NCBI GenBank assembly: GCA_003142535.1
Contig: PLMQ01000061.1
Coordinates: 55,940 to 89,246, forward strand
DNA: 33,307 nucleotides
Reading direction: 5' to 3'
Source: Syntrophaceae bacterium
GTDB taxonomy: Bacteria > Desulfobacterota > Syntrophia > Syntrophales > Smithellaceae
In this document: in pieces, positions 15,543 through 22,828 of the stretch
How the letters are laid out: every line of letters begins with the position of its first letter
Numbering within the stretch: position 1 is the first letter of the stretch
Notes under the pieces: generated by a model
What the model saw: the letters and a program-made list of their open reading frames with translations, nothing else
What the model was told of the DNA's origin: nothing
Databases searched by the model: none
Translations under genes and position numbers: made by a program

Positions 15543-16903
15543 TAATGTTTCAAACTGTATTTCTTTAATTTATAACGTAACATGCGTTCCGACATATTCA
15601 ATATTTCAGCGGCCTTTGTCTGATTATCTCCGGCCTTTTCCATGGCTTCCATTAGCAAATGCTTTTCTAATTCTTCCACTGATTCGCGCAATGAACCGGA
15701 TAATGTTTTGCCGATTGATTCGGACAAAGAAGTGGATTTGAATGGTAAATCATCAGATGTAATGTATTGATCACGGGCAATAACCACGGCGCGCTCCATT
15801 ATGTTAATCAGCTCCCGGACATTCCCCGGATAATTATATTTCAAAAGCAAATCGCGTGCTTCAGAAGACAATCCCTGAATATTTTTTCCATTTTCCCGAG
15901 AGAACTTTTCCACAAAATGATCAAGCAAAGCAGGTAAATCTTCTTTTCTTTCCCGCAACGGCGGCAGCGCCATAGTAACAACTTTTAATCTATAAAAAAG
16001 GTCTTCCCGAAAGTTCCCTTCTTTGACCTGAATATCCAGATCCCGATTGGTAGCACTGATGATCCGGACATCAACATGAATATTAATATTGCTGCCCAAA
16101 CGCTGGAATTCCCGTTCCTGCAAAAAGCGCAGCAGCTTAACCTGTATAGTAGGACTCAATTCCCCTATTTCATCAAGAAAGAGGGTCCCGCCATCTGCCT
16201 CTTCAAAACGACCGATACGCCTAGCGGTGGCTCCGGTAAAAGCTCCTTTTTCATGGCCAAACAATTCGCTTTCCAGCAAGTTTTCATGTAGCGCGCCGCA
16301 ATTAACAACAATGATTGGTTTTTGACCGCGGGTACTTAACTGATGAATCAGACGTGCCAAAAGCTCTTTACCAGTCCCGCTTTCTCCCTGAATTAGCACG
16401 GATGCCCGGCTCGCGGCCACGCGGCTGGCCATGTTGATCAGTTCTGTCATACGCGGGCTCTTGTAAATTATCCGGTCGGCAGTAACGCCCTTTTTACCGA
16501 GTTCTTCCTTCAAAAGTTCGTTTTCCCGAATCAGTTTTCTTCTCTCTGCCACCCTTTCTACTAAAAGCAACAATTCATCCAGTTCTACCGGCTTTGTTAT
16601 ATAGTCAATCGCACCAACTTTAATAGCTTCAACTGCCGTTTCAATTGTCCCGTAGGCAGTGATGATGACAACATCGATTTCCGGATTGATGCGTTTTACT
16701 TCTTTTAGTACCTGCAATCCATCCATGCCGGGCATTTTATAATCTAAAAGGATCAAATCGAAATGACCGCTCATTACACCTTTTATTCCTGCTTCGCCGT
16801 TTTCCGCTTCGGCCACAGTATGACCTTCCGAACGTAAAAAATCACGCAGCATTTCACGCTGGGATTGGCCGTCTTCAACAACGAGAATGCTTAATTTTTG
16901 CAT
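15542..16903 (-). CDS. NtrC-family sigma-54-dependent response regulator
   Basis: The 453-residue protein has three domains in order. The receiver (1-120) has acidic pocket E10/D11, phospho-acceptor D54 in L-L-D-Y-K-M-P-G-M-D-G and K104. The AAA+ sigma-54 activation domain (about 143-370) has Walker A G-E-S-G-T-G-K-E (173-180), the sigma-54 contact loop G-A-F-T-G-A (220-225) and Walker B L-F-L-D-E-I-G-E. A Fis-type helix-turn-helix lies at the C-terminus (about 420-450). All elements needed to open sigma-54 promoters are intact. It follows the kinase gene by 14 bases. The pair resembles ZraSR/AtoSC/GlrKR; the signal is unknown. Its likely targets include the promoter-like sequence at 18970-18985. 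Confidence 0.95.
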   Translation of the reverse strand: MQKLSILVVEDGQSQREMLRDFLRSEGHTVAEAENGEAGIKGVMSGHFDLILLDYKMPGMDGLQVLKEVKRINPEIDVVIITAYGTIETAVEAIKVGAIDYITKPVELDELLLLVERVAERRKLIRENELLKEELGKKGVTADRIIYKSPRMTELINMASRVAASRASVLIQGESGTGKELLARLIHQLSTRGQKPIIVVNCGALHENLLESELFGHEKGAFTGATARRIGRFEEADGGTLFLDEIGELSPTIQVKLLRFLQEREFQRLGSNINIHVDVRIISATNRDLDIQVKEGNFREDLFYRLKVVTMALPPLRERKEDLPALLDHFVEKFSRENGKNIQGLSSEARDLLLKYNYPGNVRELINIMERAVVIARDQYITSDDLPFKSTSLSESIGKTLSGSLRESVEELEKHLLMEAMEKAGDNQTKAAEILNMSERMLRYKLKKYSLKH

Positions 16904-16917
16904 AAACTTATCTCTTA

Positions 16918-18702
16918 TTATGTTTTGTCAATGAGTTTTTCACGGGGCAAAACAACTTCAAAAGTCGTTCCATCCCCTCTCCGGCTGATGACCCGGATTT
17001 CGCCGCCATGTCCCTTGATTATTTCACTGGCCAGCGGTATCCCTAAGCCCAATCCTTTTTCTTTAGTGGTATATTCGGGACTGAAAATCCTTTCTATTTC
17101 CTCCGCAGTCATGCCGCACCCGGTATCAGAGATGCTAACAACAATATAATTTTTGCCTTCTTTATCAACGGTAATGGTAATTTTACCTTCCGCAGGCATT
17201 GCTTCCATCGCATTTTTAATCAAATTAAGAAATGACTGCTGAAGTTTGTTGATATCCATCGGAATTATTGCCGGAATCTGACGCCACCTTGTTTCAATAG
17301 TTATTCCGCGGGCTGAGGCCTCTTCACGAATCAAACTGACAATTTTTTGCAGCACTTCGACAACGGAAAACTCGCTCAGTTCCAACCTGCGACTTTTGGA
17401 AAAAGAGAGAAACTCCTCAATAATACCGTTGAGACGTTTGATTTCGTCCCTGATCACACTGGAAAGGTTCTGAAAATCATCCACCTTACTTTGATCACCA
17501 GGCACAAAATCTCTTTTCAATCTTTGTGTGGCCATGCTGATTGCATTCAATGGATTGCGAATCTCATGCGCCACACCGGCAGCTAATTGCCCCAATGAGG
17601 AGAGCCTCTCTGCTTTTTCTAACCGACGCTCCATCTCAATAATACCGGCAAGATGGCGGTTCTGATCATGATACAGAAGGAACATGGACAATAAAGCAAC
17701 TATAACGACTATACCCATAAAGACGAAAATATTCCGTCGGTTTTCCGCAATAATCTTATCCATTGAACCACGGTCAAGGCCGATTCTTATGATACCGACA
17801 ATTTTTTTATCAATATATAATGGCGCAGCCATGTCTAAAATCTTGTTATCGTCAAAATCTACTTTTCGGCTGGCAATTCTTACTTTACCGGACAGAATTT
17901 CCTTAATATTGAAATCATCGCTGCTTAAAGCTTTCACCGGCTGCCCGATGCTGCTCAGCAGTTTGTTCTGATCGTTAATTATTTGCATGTAAGTTATGCC
18001 GTGGCCTTCGCTAATTTTCTTTATACCTCGTTCGACGGCAACTTTTAAACTCCAGTAAAGCAGTCCCGGTTTATCCAGATTAATGACTACCGTGCCGCTA
18101 TTATCCTTGCGTCGCAGACCGACAAAACCAATCCCTTCTTTAGTGCGAATTAGCTCCAGTATTTCAATTGTTGTCAGTTTCCGTCCGCCTCTCTCCAATT
18201 CATTTTTCTCGAGCATATCCGTTTTTAAATGACCGCTCTGGTAAACAGCTTGTCCATGAGAATCAAGAACAGCCAGATACCAGAAATTATTATCTACAGC
18301 TAATTTGTGGAGATAATGATTACTTATTTTTCCTTTTTTCCATTCTTCATCAATTTTTCTGCCGAACTCCGTCAGGGCTTCAATTACCCATTTTTTGGAA
18401 TAGGTGGCTTCCTCCTGGCTGGCTGTTTTAATTTCCGAGCCTTTCTTTTCAGGCATGGCAATGATACTTTTCAGATTTTCTTCAGTTAATCGCTGCAAAA
18501 CACTTACTGTATTCAGCGCCTGATCTTCCATAAACCCAACAAGGTTGGTCTCGCTCCTTCTAATATCTAATAATCCCATAATCAAGATCAGCGCTACCAA
18601 AACCGCAGAAACGATAGCAACGGCTAATGGCTGTAAAAAAGTGCCATTATAATTGTATTTTTTCCGGCTAATGATTAGTTTTTTCTTTCTTAAAGAAAAC
18701 AT
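16918..18702 (-). CDS. Membrane sensor histidine kinase (NtrB/ZraS-type)
   Basis: The 594-residue protein has a transmembrane helix near 24-45, a periplasmic sensor of about 280 residues that looks like a double Cache/PAS fold (for example A-A-P-L-Y-I-D-K-K-I-V-G-I-I-R-I), and a second helix near 328-350. A short coiled linker precedes the kinase core. The phospho-acceptor H379 lies in G-V-A-H-E-I-R-N-P-L-N-A; the N box is N-L-I-K-N-A-M-E-A, and the G boxes are D-T-G-C-G-M and G-L-G-L-G-I-P. The family partners NtrC-type regulators, and the partner gene lies 14 bases downstream. AAGGAG six bases before the ATG supports the start. No HAMP domain is evident. Confidence 0.93.
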   Translation of the reverse strand: MFSLRKKKLIISRKKYNYNGTFLQPLAVAIVSAVLVALILIMGLLDIRRSETNLVGFMEDQALNTVSVLQRLTEENLKSIIAMPEKKGSEIKTASQEEATYSKKWVIEALTEFGRKIDEEWKKGKISNHYLHKLAVDNNFWYLAVLDSHGQAVYQSGHLKTDMLEKNELERGGRKLTTIEILELIRTKEGIGFVGLRRKDNSGTVVINLDKPGLLYWSLKVAVERGIKKISEGHGITYMQIINDQNKLLSSIGQPVKALSSDDFNIKEILSGKVRIASRKVDFDDNKILDMAAPLYIDKKIVGIIRIGLDRGSMDKIIAENRRNIFVFMGIVVIVALLSMFLLYHDQNRHLAGIIEMERRLEKAERLSSLGQLAAGVAHEIRNPLNAISMATQRLKRDFVPGDQSKVDDFQNLSSVIRDEIKRLNGIIEEFLSFSKSRRLELSEFSVVEVLQKIVSLIREEASARGITIETRWRQIPAIIPMDINKLQQSFLNLIKNAMEAMPAEGKITITVDKEGKNYIVVSISDTGCGMTAEEIERIFSPEYTTKEKGLGLGIPLASEIIKGHGGEIRVISRRGDGTTFEVVLPREKLIDKT

Positions 18703-18731
18703 TTCGCTCCTTTGTGCTAATTTTGATCGTC

Positions 18732-18759
18732 ATATTAGGTGATTCCATAGAAAAGTCAA
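18732..18759 (-). promoter_or_regulatory. Possible sigma-70-type promoter of the kinase/regulator pair
   Basis: On the minus strand TTGACT (18759-18754) and TAATAT (18737-18732) are 16 bases apart, about 30 bases before the kinase ATG. The -10 box is only a fair match. Confidence 0.45.
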
Positions 18760-18778
18760 TCGTTATTGCGCAACCTAC

Positions 18779-18794
18779 TCGACATATTTGTCGA
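18779..18794. promoter_or_regulatory. Dyad TCGACA-N4-TGTCGA, possible activator-binding site
   Basis: The arms TCGACA and TGTCGA form a 16-base dyad. It lies just upstream of the possible kinase promoter and about 200 bases upstream of the divergent sigma-54-like promoter, a typical distance for an NtrC-type enhancer site. A weaker relative, CGAC-N7-GTCG, lies at 18891-18905. Confidence 0.5.
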
Positions 18795-18890
18795 AAGGAT
18801 AACAAATAATGTAATATACATATACCTGTTTTTACTATTATTTTTAAATAACCCTGTATTTTCCCCGACATTTCTTGCCGCAAGTAGCTG

Positions 18891-18905
18891 CGACGTATTG
18901 AGTCG
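18891..18905. promoter_or_regulatory. Second CGAC-N7-GTCG dyad, possible activator-binding site
   Basis: CGAC (18891-18894) and GTCG (18902-18905) repeat the half-sites of the dyad at 18779-18794 with one extra central base. It lies roughly 100 bases upstream of the candidate sigma-54 start point. Confidence 0.35.
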
Positions 18906-18969
18906 TAAAAAATCGCGTTGTTAATTATTTCTTATTATTTTCAATTACTTAGACTTATTTTGAAAATTA

Positions 18970-18985
18970 TGGCATAATACATGCT
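18970..18985 (+). promoter_or_regulatory. Sigma-54-like promoter (-24/-12) with an overlapping sigma-70-like -10
   Basis: TGGCAT (18970-18975) and ATGCT (18981-18985) place the GG and GC doublets at the sigma-54 spacing and match TGGCAC-N5-TTGCT with two differences. The same stretch can be read as a sigma-70 promoter, TTAGAC-N18-CATAAT (18949-18978). The sigma-70 start (about 18985) would retain the full outer helix of the RNA described next; the sigma-54 start (about 18996) would trim it. Confidence 0.45.
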
Positions 18986-19120
18986 TTAGATAAGAGCAAA
19001 GAAAAGATTGTCGACTAAATATAACGGGCATGATTAGCCGGCGACAAAATAAACCAGGAAGGCATTTTGCCTTCGCTCTTCATTAAGGGAGGCCACAACT
19101 AGGCCTCCCTTTCCTTTTTA
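18985..19120 (+). ncRNA. Candidate small structured RNA with Rho-independent terminator
   Basis: Nothing codes here on either strand, yet the stretch begins at a promoter-like site and ends in a strong terminator with no gene to terminate: the genes on both sides are on the minus strand. Three nested or adjacent helices can be drawn by eye: AAGAGC (18992-18997) with GCTCTT (19075-19080), TTGTCG (about 19009) with CGACAA (about 19042), and GAAGGC with GCCTTC (19058-19074, five-base loop). These make a three-way junction followed by the terminator stem. I do not recognise it as 6S, SRP, tmRNA or a known riboswitch. It lies divergently upstream of a sigma-54 activator/kinase pair, as GlmY does near GlrK. 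The existence of the transcript is inferred. Confidence 0.55.
19085..19120 (+). terminator. Rho-independent terminator of the candidate small RNA
   Basis: AAGGGAGGCC (19085-19094) and GGCCTCCCTT (19102-19111) form a perfect 10-bp GC-rich stem with a seven-base loop, followed by TCCTTTTTA. On the minus strand no comparable T-run follows and rarA lies on the other side, so it acts on the plus strand. Confidence 0.88.
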
Positions 19121-19121
19121 T

Positions 19122-19266
19122 TCCACTTCTAAATTAAAGCGCTATCTTTGTTGGCAGAGCCTGCCCGGCGCATGCTGGGTCATCGGCTACTTAACGTATT
19201 CTTCGTGTACGCCTGCTTCGCCTCTTCCTCGCCGCCTCGATATCATCTTTTATTTAGAAGTGGAGT
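19122..19266 (-). repeat. Repeat family B, copy 2 (between the small RNA and rarA)
   Basis: Perfect 13-bp terminal inverted repeats, TCCACTTCTAAAT (19122-19134) and ATTTAGAAGTGGA (19252-19264), bound a 145-bp element. Its minus strand shares GATGATATCGAGGCGGC and the ACGTTAAGTAGCCGATGA block with the other B copies. An insertion in its left part (GCCTGCCCGGCGCATGCTGG) makes it the longest copy. Confidence 0.82.
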
Positions 19267-19314
19267 AGCCATTAATTCAGAAAATTTCTGTCTAGACTCC
19301 TATTGTTAAGCAAT

Positions 19315-20667
19315 TTATTTGCCATTTTTATCTGCCGCTTTTTTTTGCCGCCAGAAATCCATTCTTTCCTTAATGGTCTTTTCATAACCGGTCTCTTTGG
19401 GCTCGTAAAATCTTTGCCCGCGTATTTTTTCCGGCAGGTATTCCTGAGCCACATAAGCATCGGCAAATTCATGAGCGTATTTATATCCTTTGCTGTAATC
19501 CAGAGATTTCATAAGCTTCGTCGGCGCGTTACGGATATGCAGCGGCACCGGCAGATAACCGGTCTTTGCTATAACTTCTTTGACTTGCCCATAGCCTACA
19601 TAAAGTGAATTGCTCTTCGGCGCCGTTGCCAAATAAGCGGCTGCCTGCGCCAGAGCCAGCTCACCTTCCGGCAGGCCGATAAATTCAAAAGCCTGCTTGG
19701 CGGCAATTGCCACCATTAAAGCGTGCGGGTCGGCGTTACCGATGTCTTCGGAGGCAAAACGAACCATGCGGCGGGCAATGTACAGCGGGTCTTCTCCCGC
19801 GGCCAGCATCCTTCCCAACCAATATAGCGCGGCATCAGGATCGCTGCCTCTCAAACTCTTATGGAGCGCGGAAATCAAATTATAATGTTCTTCACCATTT
19901 TTATCATACAAAAGAGCTTTTTTCTGCAGAGCATCCTGAGCAAACTCAGCAGTAATGATTCTCTTTTCTGCCGGCGCGTTTTGCAGCAGGGATACAATGG
20001 CTTCCAGATTGTTCAGAGCACTGCGGGCATCGCCATCGGCAAAAGCAACAAGCACACGAACGGCGTCAATTTCGGCTTGAATCTGTAATTTCCCCAAACC
20101 TTTTTGTTTATCCTGGAGAGCTCTTTCAACTATGGCGGCCAGTTCCTGCTCGGCAAATGGCTTGAGCAACAACACCCGCGTCCGGGATAAAAGGGGAGCA
20201 ATTACTTCAAATGAAGGATTTTCCGTCGTCGCACCGATTAAAGTAATTAAGCCGCTTTCGACATGCGGCAGGAAAGCATCCTGTTGCGCCTTATTGAAAC
20301 GGTGTATTTCGTCAACGAATAAAATTGTCTTTTTCTTTTTATTCTCCAGGGTGTCTTTGGCCTCTTCAATTACCGTCCTAATTTCTTTAACACCCGCGAG
20401 CACCGCAGAGAAACTGACAAAATTTGATTTCGTTTCCTGCGCTAATAGTCGCGCCAAGGTTGTTTTCCCTGATCCGGGAGGACCCCAAAAAATCATGGAA
20501 AACAATTTGTCTTCTTCAATAGCGCACCGCAACAGGCTGCCTTCACTCAGCAAATGCGGCTGTCCTATATATTCGGCAAGAGTGCGAGGCCGCATCCTTT
20601 CCGCCAGCGGCGCGTTTTCGTTTACTTCATTCTTACCCGCACCATGAAATAAATCCAACGTCTTCAT
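19315..20667 (-). CDS. rarA: Replication-associated recombination protein A (AAA+ ATPase)
   Basis: RarA/MgsA acts at stalled replication forks and resembles the clamp-loader and RuvB ATPases. The 450-residue length is typical. Seen are the N-terminal P-L-A-E-R-M-R-P-R-T-L-A-E-Y-I-G-Q motif, Walker A G-P-P-G-S-G-K-T (62-69), Walker B L-F-V-D-E-I-H-R-F-N-K, sensor I G-A-T-T-E-N-P-S-F, and the C-terminal tetramerisation region with Y-x-P (Y-L-P-V-P-L-H-I-R-N-A-P-T). Its ATG overlaps the stop of the small cysteine protein gene by four bases, so the two are translationally coupled. Confidence 0.95.
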   Translation of the reverse strand: MKTLDLFHGAGKNEVNENAPLAERMRPRTLAEYIGQPHLLSEGSLLRCAIEEDKLFSMIFWGPPGSGKTTLARLLAQETKSNFVSFSAVLAGVKEIRTVIEEAKDTLENKKKKTILFVDEIHRFNKAQQDAFLPHVESGLITLIGATTENPSFEVIAPLLSRTRVLLLKPFAEQELAAIVERALQDKQKGLGKLQIQAEIDAVRVLVAFADGDARSALNNLEAIVSLLQNAPAEKRIITAEFAQDALQKKALLYDKNGEEHYNLISALHKSLRGSDPDAALYWLGRMLAAGEDPLYIARRMVRFASEDIGNADPHALMVAIAAKQAFEFIGLPEGELALAQAAAYLATAPKSNSLYVGYGQVKEVIAKTGYLPVPLHIRNAPTKLMKSLDYSKGYKYAHEFADAYVAQEYLPEKIRGQRFYEPKETGYEKTIKERMDFWRQKKAADKNGK

Positions 20668-20924
20668 GTCTTCACCTTTGCCGCCGCAATAATTTCGATG
20701 AGGCTTGTCACTTTATCTTTAGGTCTGGCGGCAATAAATTTTTGCCATTGTTCAGCGGTTAATTTTTCTTTTAAAAAATTCTCTATGTCCAAAACAGGCT
20801 GCCAGCAGTGGATAGTCCTCATACAGGGTAAATCTCCCGCTTCCTGCAGGCAATAGGAAAATTTAACTTCATGTCCCAAACGGGGGCAGCGTGTCAGCTT
20901 ATCATTCAATTCTTTGTTCATCAC
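20664..20924 (-). CDS. Small conserved-looking protein with four cysteines, coupled to rarA
   Basis: The 86-residue protein has cysteines at 13, 25, 34 and 40 in the pattern C-P-R-L-G, then Y-C, then L-P-C, then H-C-W. This spacing could hold a zinc ion or an iron-sulfur cluster. The second half is a charged helix with no cysteines. I recall similar short 'C-P-R-L-G' proteins in other deltaproteobacteria, but cannot name a family. Its stop overlaps the rarA start as ATGA. A role with RarA in fork repair is suggested only by this coupling. The ribosome-binding site region lies in the terminator spacer after trpB2. Confidence 0.7.
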   Translation of the reverse strand: MMNKELNDKLTRCPRLGHEVKFSYCLQEAGDLPCMRTIHCWQPVLDIENFLKEKLTAEQWQKFIAARPKDKVTSLIEIIAAAKVKT

Positions 20925-20943
20925 GCCTTACATTGGCGAAAAA

Positions 20944-20984
20944 ATAAAAAACCGTCAAGGATTTTATTCCCTGACGGTTTTCAT
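20944..20984. terminator. Rho-independent terminator after trpB2
   Basis: AACCGTCA and TGACGGTT arms form a stem with extra GG/CC pairs inside. On the minus strand it is followed by a long T-rich run and ends the trpB2 transcript. It separates trpB2 from the downstream small gene and rarA. Confidence 0.85.
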
Positions 20985-21015
20985 ACTGAATATAGATTTT
21001 TTACTGCTGTACTGT

Positions 21016-22377
21016 TTACGGTTTCGGGAAATCCTTAATGGCATTGAGCGCCCGGTCAATTTCCGAATCCGGCAGCTCGTATGCTTCCAGTTTGCCTGAT
21101 AAATAAGCGTCATAAGCGGACAGATCAACGAGACCATGGCCACTCCAGTTGAAGAGGATTACTTTTTCCTTACCCTCTTCTTTGGCGCGCATAGCCTCAT
21201 CCACAACCGCTGCGATTACGTGATTTGTCTCCGGCGCGGGGATAAAACCTTCTGTGCGCGCCCACTTGACACCGGCATCGAATGTTTTTAATTGATCATA
21301 GGCTCTGGCTTCAACCAGTTTTTCTTTTACTAAATGGCTGACAATGGGCGCCATCCCATGATAACGCAAGCCGCCGGCATGAATCGGCGCCGGGATATAA
21401 TCATGGCCGAGTGTGTACATCGGCAGCAGCGGAGTAGTTTTGGCCAGATCGCCAAAATCATAAGCGAATGGTCCTTTGGTCATGCTGGGACAAGATGTTG
21501 GTTCAGCGCCGACAATCTTTACTTTTTTCCCGTGAATTTTATCGCACGTGAAAGGCAGGGCAAGACCGGCAAAATTGCTGCCGCCGCCGCAGCAACCCAT
21601 GACCACATCAGGATAAATGCCTATTTTTTCCATTTGCTTCTGGGCTTCGAGGCCGATTATTGTCTGATAGAGCAGGACATGATTCAAAACGCTGCCCAGC
21701 GCGTAACGCGTGTTTTTGCTGTTCACCGCATCCTCGATAGCTTCGCTGATGGCAATACCCAGACTCCCCGGTGAATCAGGATGTTCCGCTAAAACATTGC
21801 GGCCAGCCTGCGTTAAGTTACTGGGGCTGGGAAGACATTCCGCGCCCCAGGTGTTCATCATCATGCGGCGATATGGTTTTTGCTCATAGCTCACCTTCAC
21901 CATATAAACGCGGCATTCCAGGCCAAACATCTGGGTGGCCATCGCAAGAGCGCTGCCCCACTGGCCGGCGCCCGTTTCCGTCACAATTCTTTTTGTTCCG
22001 GCCACTTTATTATAATAAGCCATAGGTATCGCGGCATTTGGTTTGTGGGAACCGGCCGGGCTGACGCCTTCATGCTTATAGTAAATCTTCACCGGGCAAT
22101 TGAGCAATTTTTCAAAATTATAAGCGCGGTAAAGGGGAGAAGGCCGCCAGAGCAAATACTTTTGCAGAACTTCATCGGGAATATCAATCCAGCGCTGGGA
22201 ACTTGCTTCCTGCTCAATAATGTTCATGGGAAAAATTGCGGCTAAATCATCGTGTGTCACCGGCTGACCGGTGCCAGGATGCAGCGGCGGCTTCATGGGC
22301 GTCGGTAAATCCGCGACGATATTATACCACTTCTTCGGTATTTCCTTGTCTTCCAATAGTACCTTGACCTGTTTCAT
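21016..22377 (-). CDS. trpB2: Tryptophan synthase beta chain, TrpB2 type
   Basis: The start is set at the ATG at 22377 ([10 protein letters not shown]), because GGAGAGAG precedes it. This gives 453 residues, the TrpB2 length, against about 395 for TrpB1. The PLP lysine is Lys112 in S-P-A-G-S-H-K-P-N, and the loop G-G-G-S-N-F is intact. TrpB2 proteins lack TrpA-contact features of TrpB1 and are thought to work alone, salvaging free indole with serine. It has its own Trp-codon leader peptide and attenuator upstream, so it responds to tryptophan independently of the main operon. Repeat B copy 3 lies in its 5' leader. Confidence 0.93.
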   Translation of the reverse strand: MKQVKVLLEDKEIPKKWYNIVADLPTPMKPPLHPGTGQPVTHDDLAAIFPMNIIEQEASSQRWIDIPDEVLQKYLLWRPSPLYRAYNFEKLLNCPVKIYYKHEGVSPAGSHKPNAAIPMAYYNKVAGTKRIVTETGAGQWGSALAMATQMFGLECRVYMVKVSYEQKPYRRMMMNTWGAECLPSPSNLTQAGRNVLAEHPDSPGSLGIAISEAIEDAVNSKNTRYALGSVLNHVLLYQTIIGLEAQKQMEKIGIYPDVVMGCCGGGSNFAGLALPFTCDKIHGKKVKIVGAEPTSCPSMTKGPFAYDFGDLAKTTPLLPMYTLGHDYIPAPIHAGGLRYHGMAPIVSHLVKEKLVEARAYDQLKTFDAGVKWARTEGFIPAPETNHVIAAVVDEAMRAKEEGKEKVILFNWSGHGLVDLSAYDAYLSGKLEAYELPDSEIDRALNAIKDFPKP

Positions 22378-22414
22378 AATTCTCTCTCCTTTTTTTAAAA
22401 TTTTATAAAATAAA

Positions 22415-22538
22415 TACCATTTTGCATTCAAATGGATACCTAGACGGCAAGGAAGAGGCTACGCAGACGTATATATTTTAATACGTTGAGTAGCCGATGA
22501 CGCCGCCAACAAAGGTAGGCGTTGAATGCGAATTGGTA
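22415..22538 (+). repeat. Repeat family B, copy 3 (in the trpB2 leader)
   Basis: Terminal inverted repeats ATACCATTTTGCATTCAA and TTGAATGCGAATTGGTAT (two mismatches) bound a 124-bp element with the core GGCAAGGAAGAGGC and AATACGTTGAGTAGCCGATG shared with copy 2. It lies between the trpB2 attenuator and the trpB2 start, so it is transcribed. Confidence 0.82.
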
Positions 22539-22542
22539 TGAC

Positions 22543-22580
22543 ATAAAAAATGCCATGAGTTTTCTCTTCCCATGGCATTT
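22543..22580 (-). terminator. trpB2 attenuator terminator
   Basis: On the minus strand AAATGCCATG pairs with CATGGCATTT, followed by TTTTTTA. It lies about 65 bases after the leader peptide stop and 165 bases before trpB2. Its 5' arm CATGGGAAG can instead pair with CTTCCCGTG (+ strand positions 22602-22610) in nine pairs with one G-U, a candidate antiterminator. Confidence 0.85.
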
Positions 22581-22601
22581 GTATATTTCTCTATGCGGAG
22601 T

Positions 22602-22672
22602 CACGGGAAGGTTCTTCCCTGCCCATGCTCACTTTTTTGTCAGAGCTTATGGGCAGACTTTTGCAGCCTGCC
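22602..22672 (-). promoter_or_regulatory. Alternative leader helices upstream of the trpB2 terminator
   Basis: Given as minus-strand sequence: GGCAG with CTGCC (22668-22672 with 22652-22656) overlaps the Trp codons. GCCCAT/ATGGGC plus GCTC/GAGC (22643-22654 with 22621-22630) shares bases with it and excludes it. GGGAAG/CTTCCC (22614-22619 with 22605-22610) competes with the antiterminator pairing. These were found by eye; the switching order is not resolved. Confidence 0.6.
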
Positions 22673-22706
22673 ACCACCAATTGTTATTAGAAATTATTAT
22701 AACCAT
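22647..22706 (-). CDS. Leader peptide of trpB2 with three consecutive Trp codons
   Basis: A 19-codon ORF from the ATG at 22706 to a TAA at 22647 reads M-V-I-I-I-S-N-N-N-W-W-W-Q-A-A-K-V-C-P. It aligns with the trp operon leader read from its second methionine (M-V-K-I-L-A-L-N-N-W-W-W-W), including the asparagines before the Trp run, so the two leaders are probably paralogous. The Trp codons overlap the first arm of a helix that competes with the next one, and a strong terminator follows. This is the layout of ribosome-mediated attenuation. No convincing ribosome-binding site is visible; GGAT lies about 9 bases upstream. Confidence 0.85.
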   Translation of the reverse strand: MVIIISNNNWWWQAAKVCP

Positions 22707-22742
22707 TTTTTAAGATCCAATTTATTCTTTCAATTGATGAGT

Positions 22743-22795
22743 CCCGTAACACAGCAAATTAATACTTGTCAAGTAAAAAATTTGCTGCACGCAGC
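22743..22795 (-). promoter_or_regulatory. Probable trpB2 promoter region with a palindrome over the -35 box
   Basis: On the minus strand TTGACA sits inside the perfect palindrome ACTTGACAAGT, itself flanked by the outer inverted pair AGCAAAT and ATTTGCT. The -10 box is poor, so the promoter may need an activator. The symmetric -35 region would suit a repressor or activator site. It lies about 70 bases upstream of the leader peptide. Confidence 0.5.
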
Positions 22796-22828
22796 AACTC
22801 AAAAATTAAGGGTATACCAATTTATCAT

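Noticed and set aside
18985-19120. The candidate small RNA as SRP RNA, 6S RNA, a c-di-GMP riboswitch or a CsrB-type RNA
   Set aside because: The conserved SRP loop, the long 6S bubble and the riboswitch core are absent, and there are too few GGA loop motifs for CsrB.
22522-22713. Plus-strand ORF overlapping the trpB2 attenuator
   Set aside because: It runs antisense through the terminator and leader peptide and has no ribosome-binding site.
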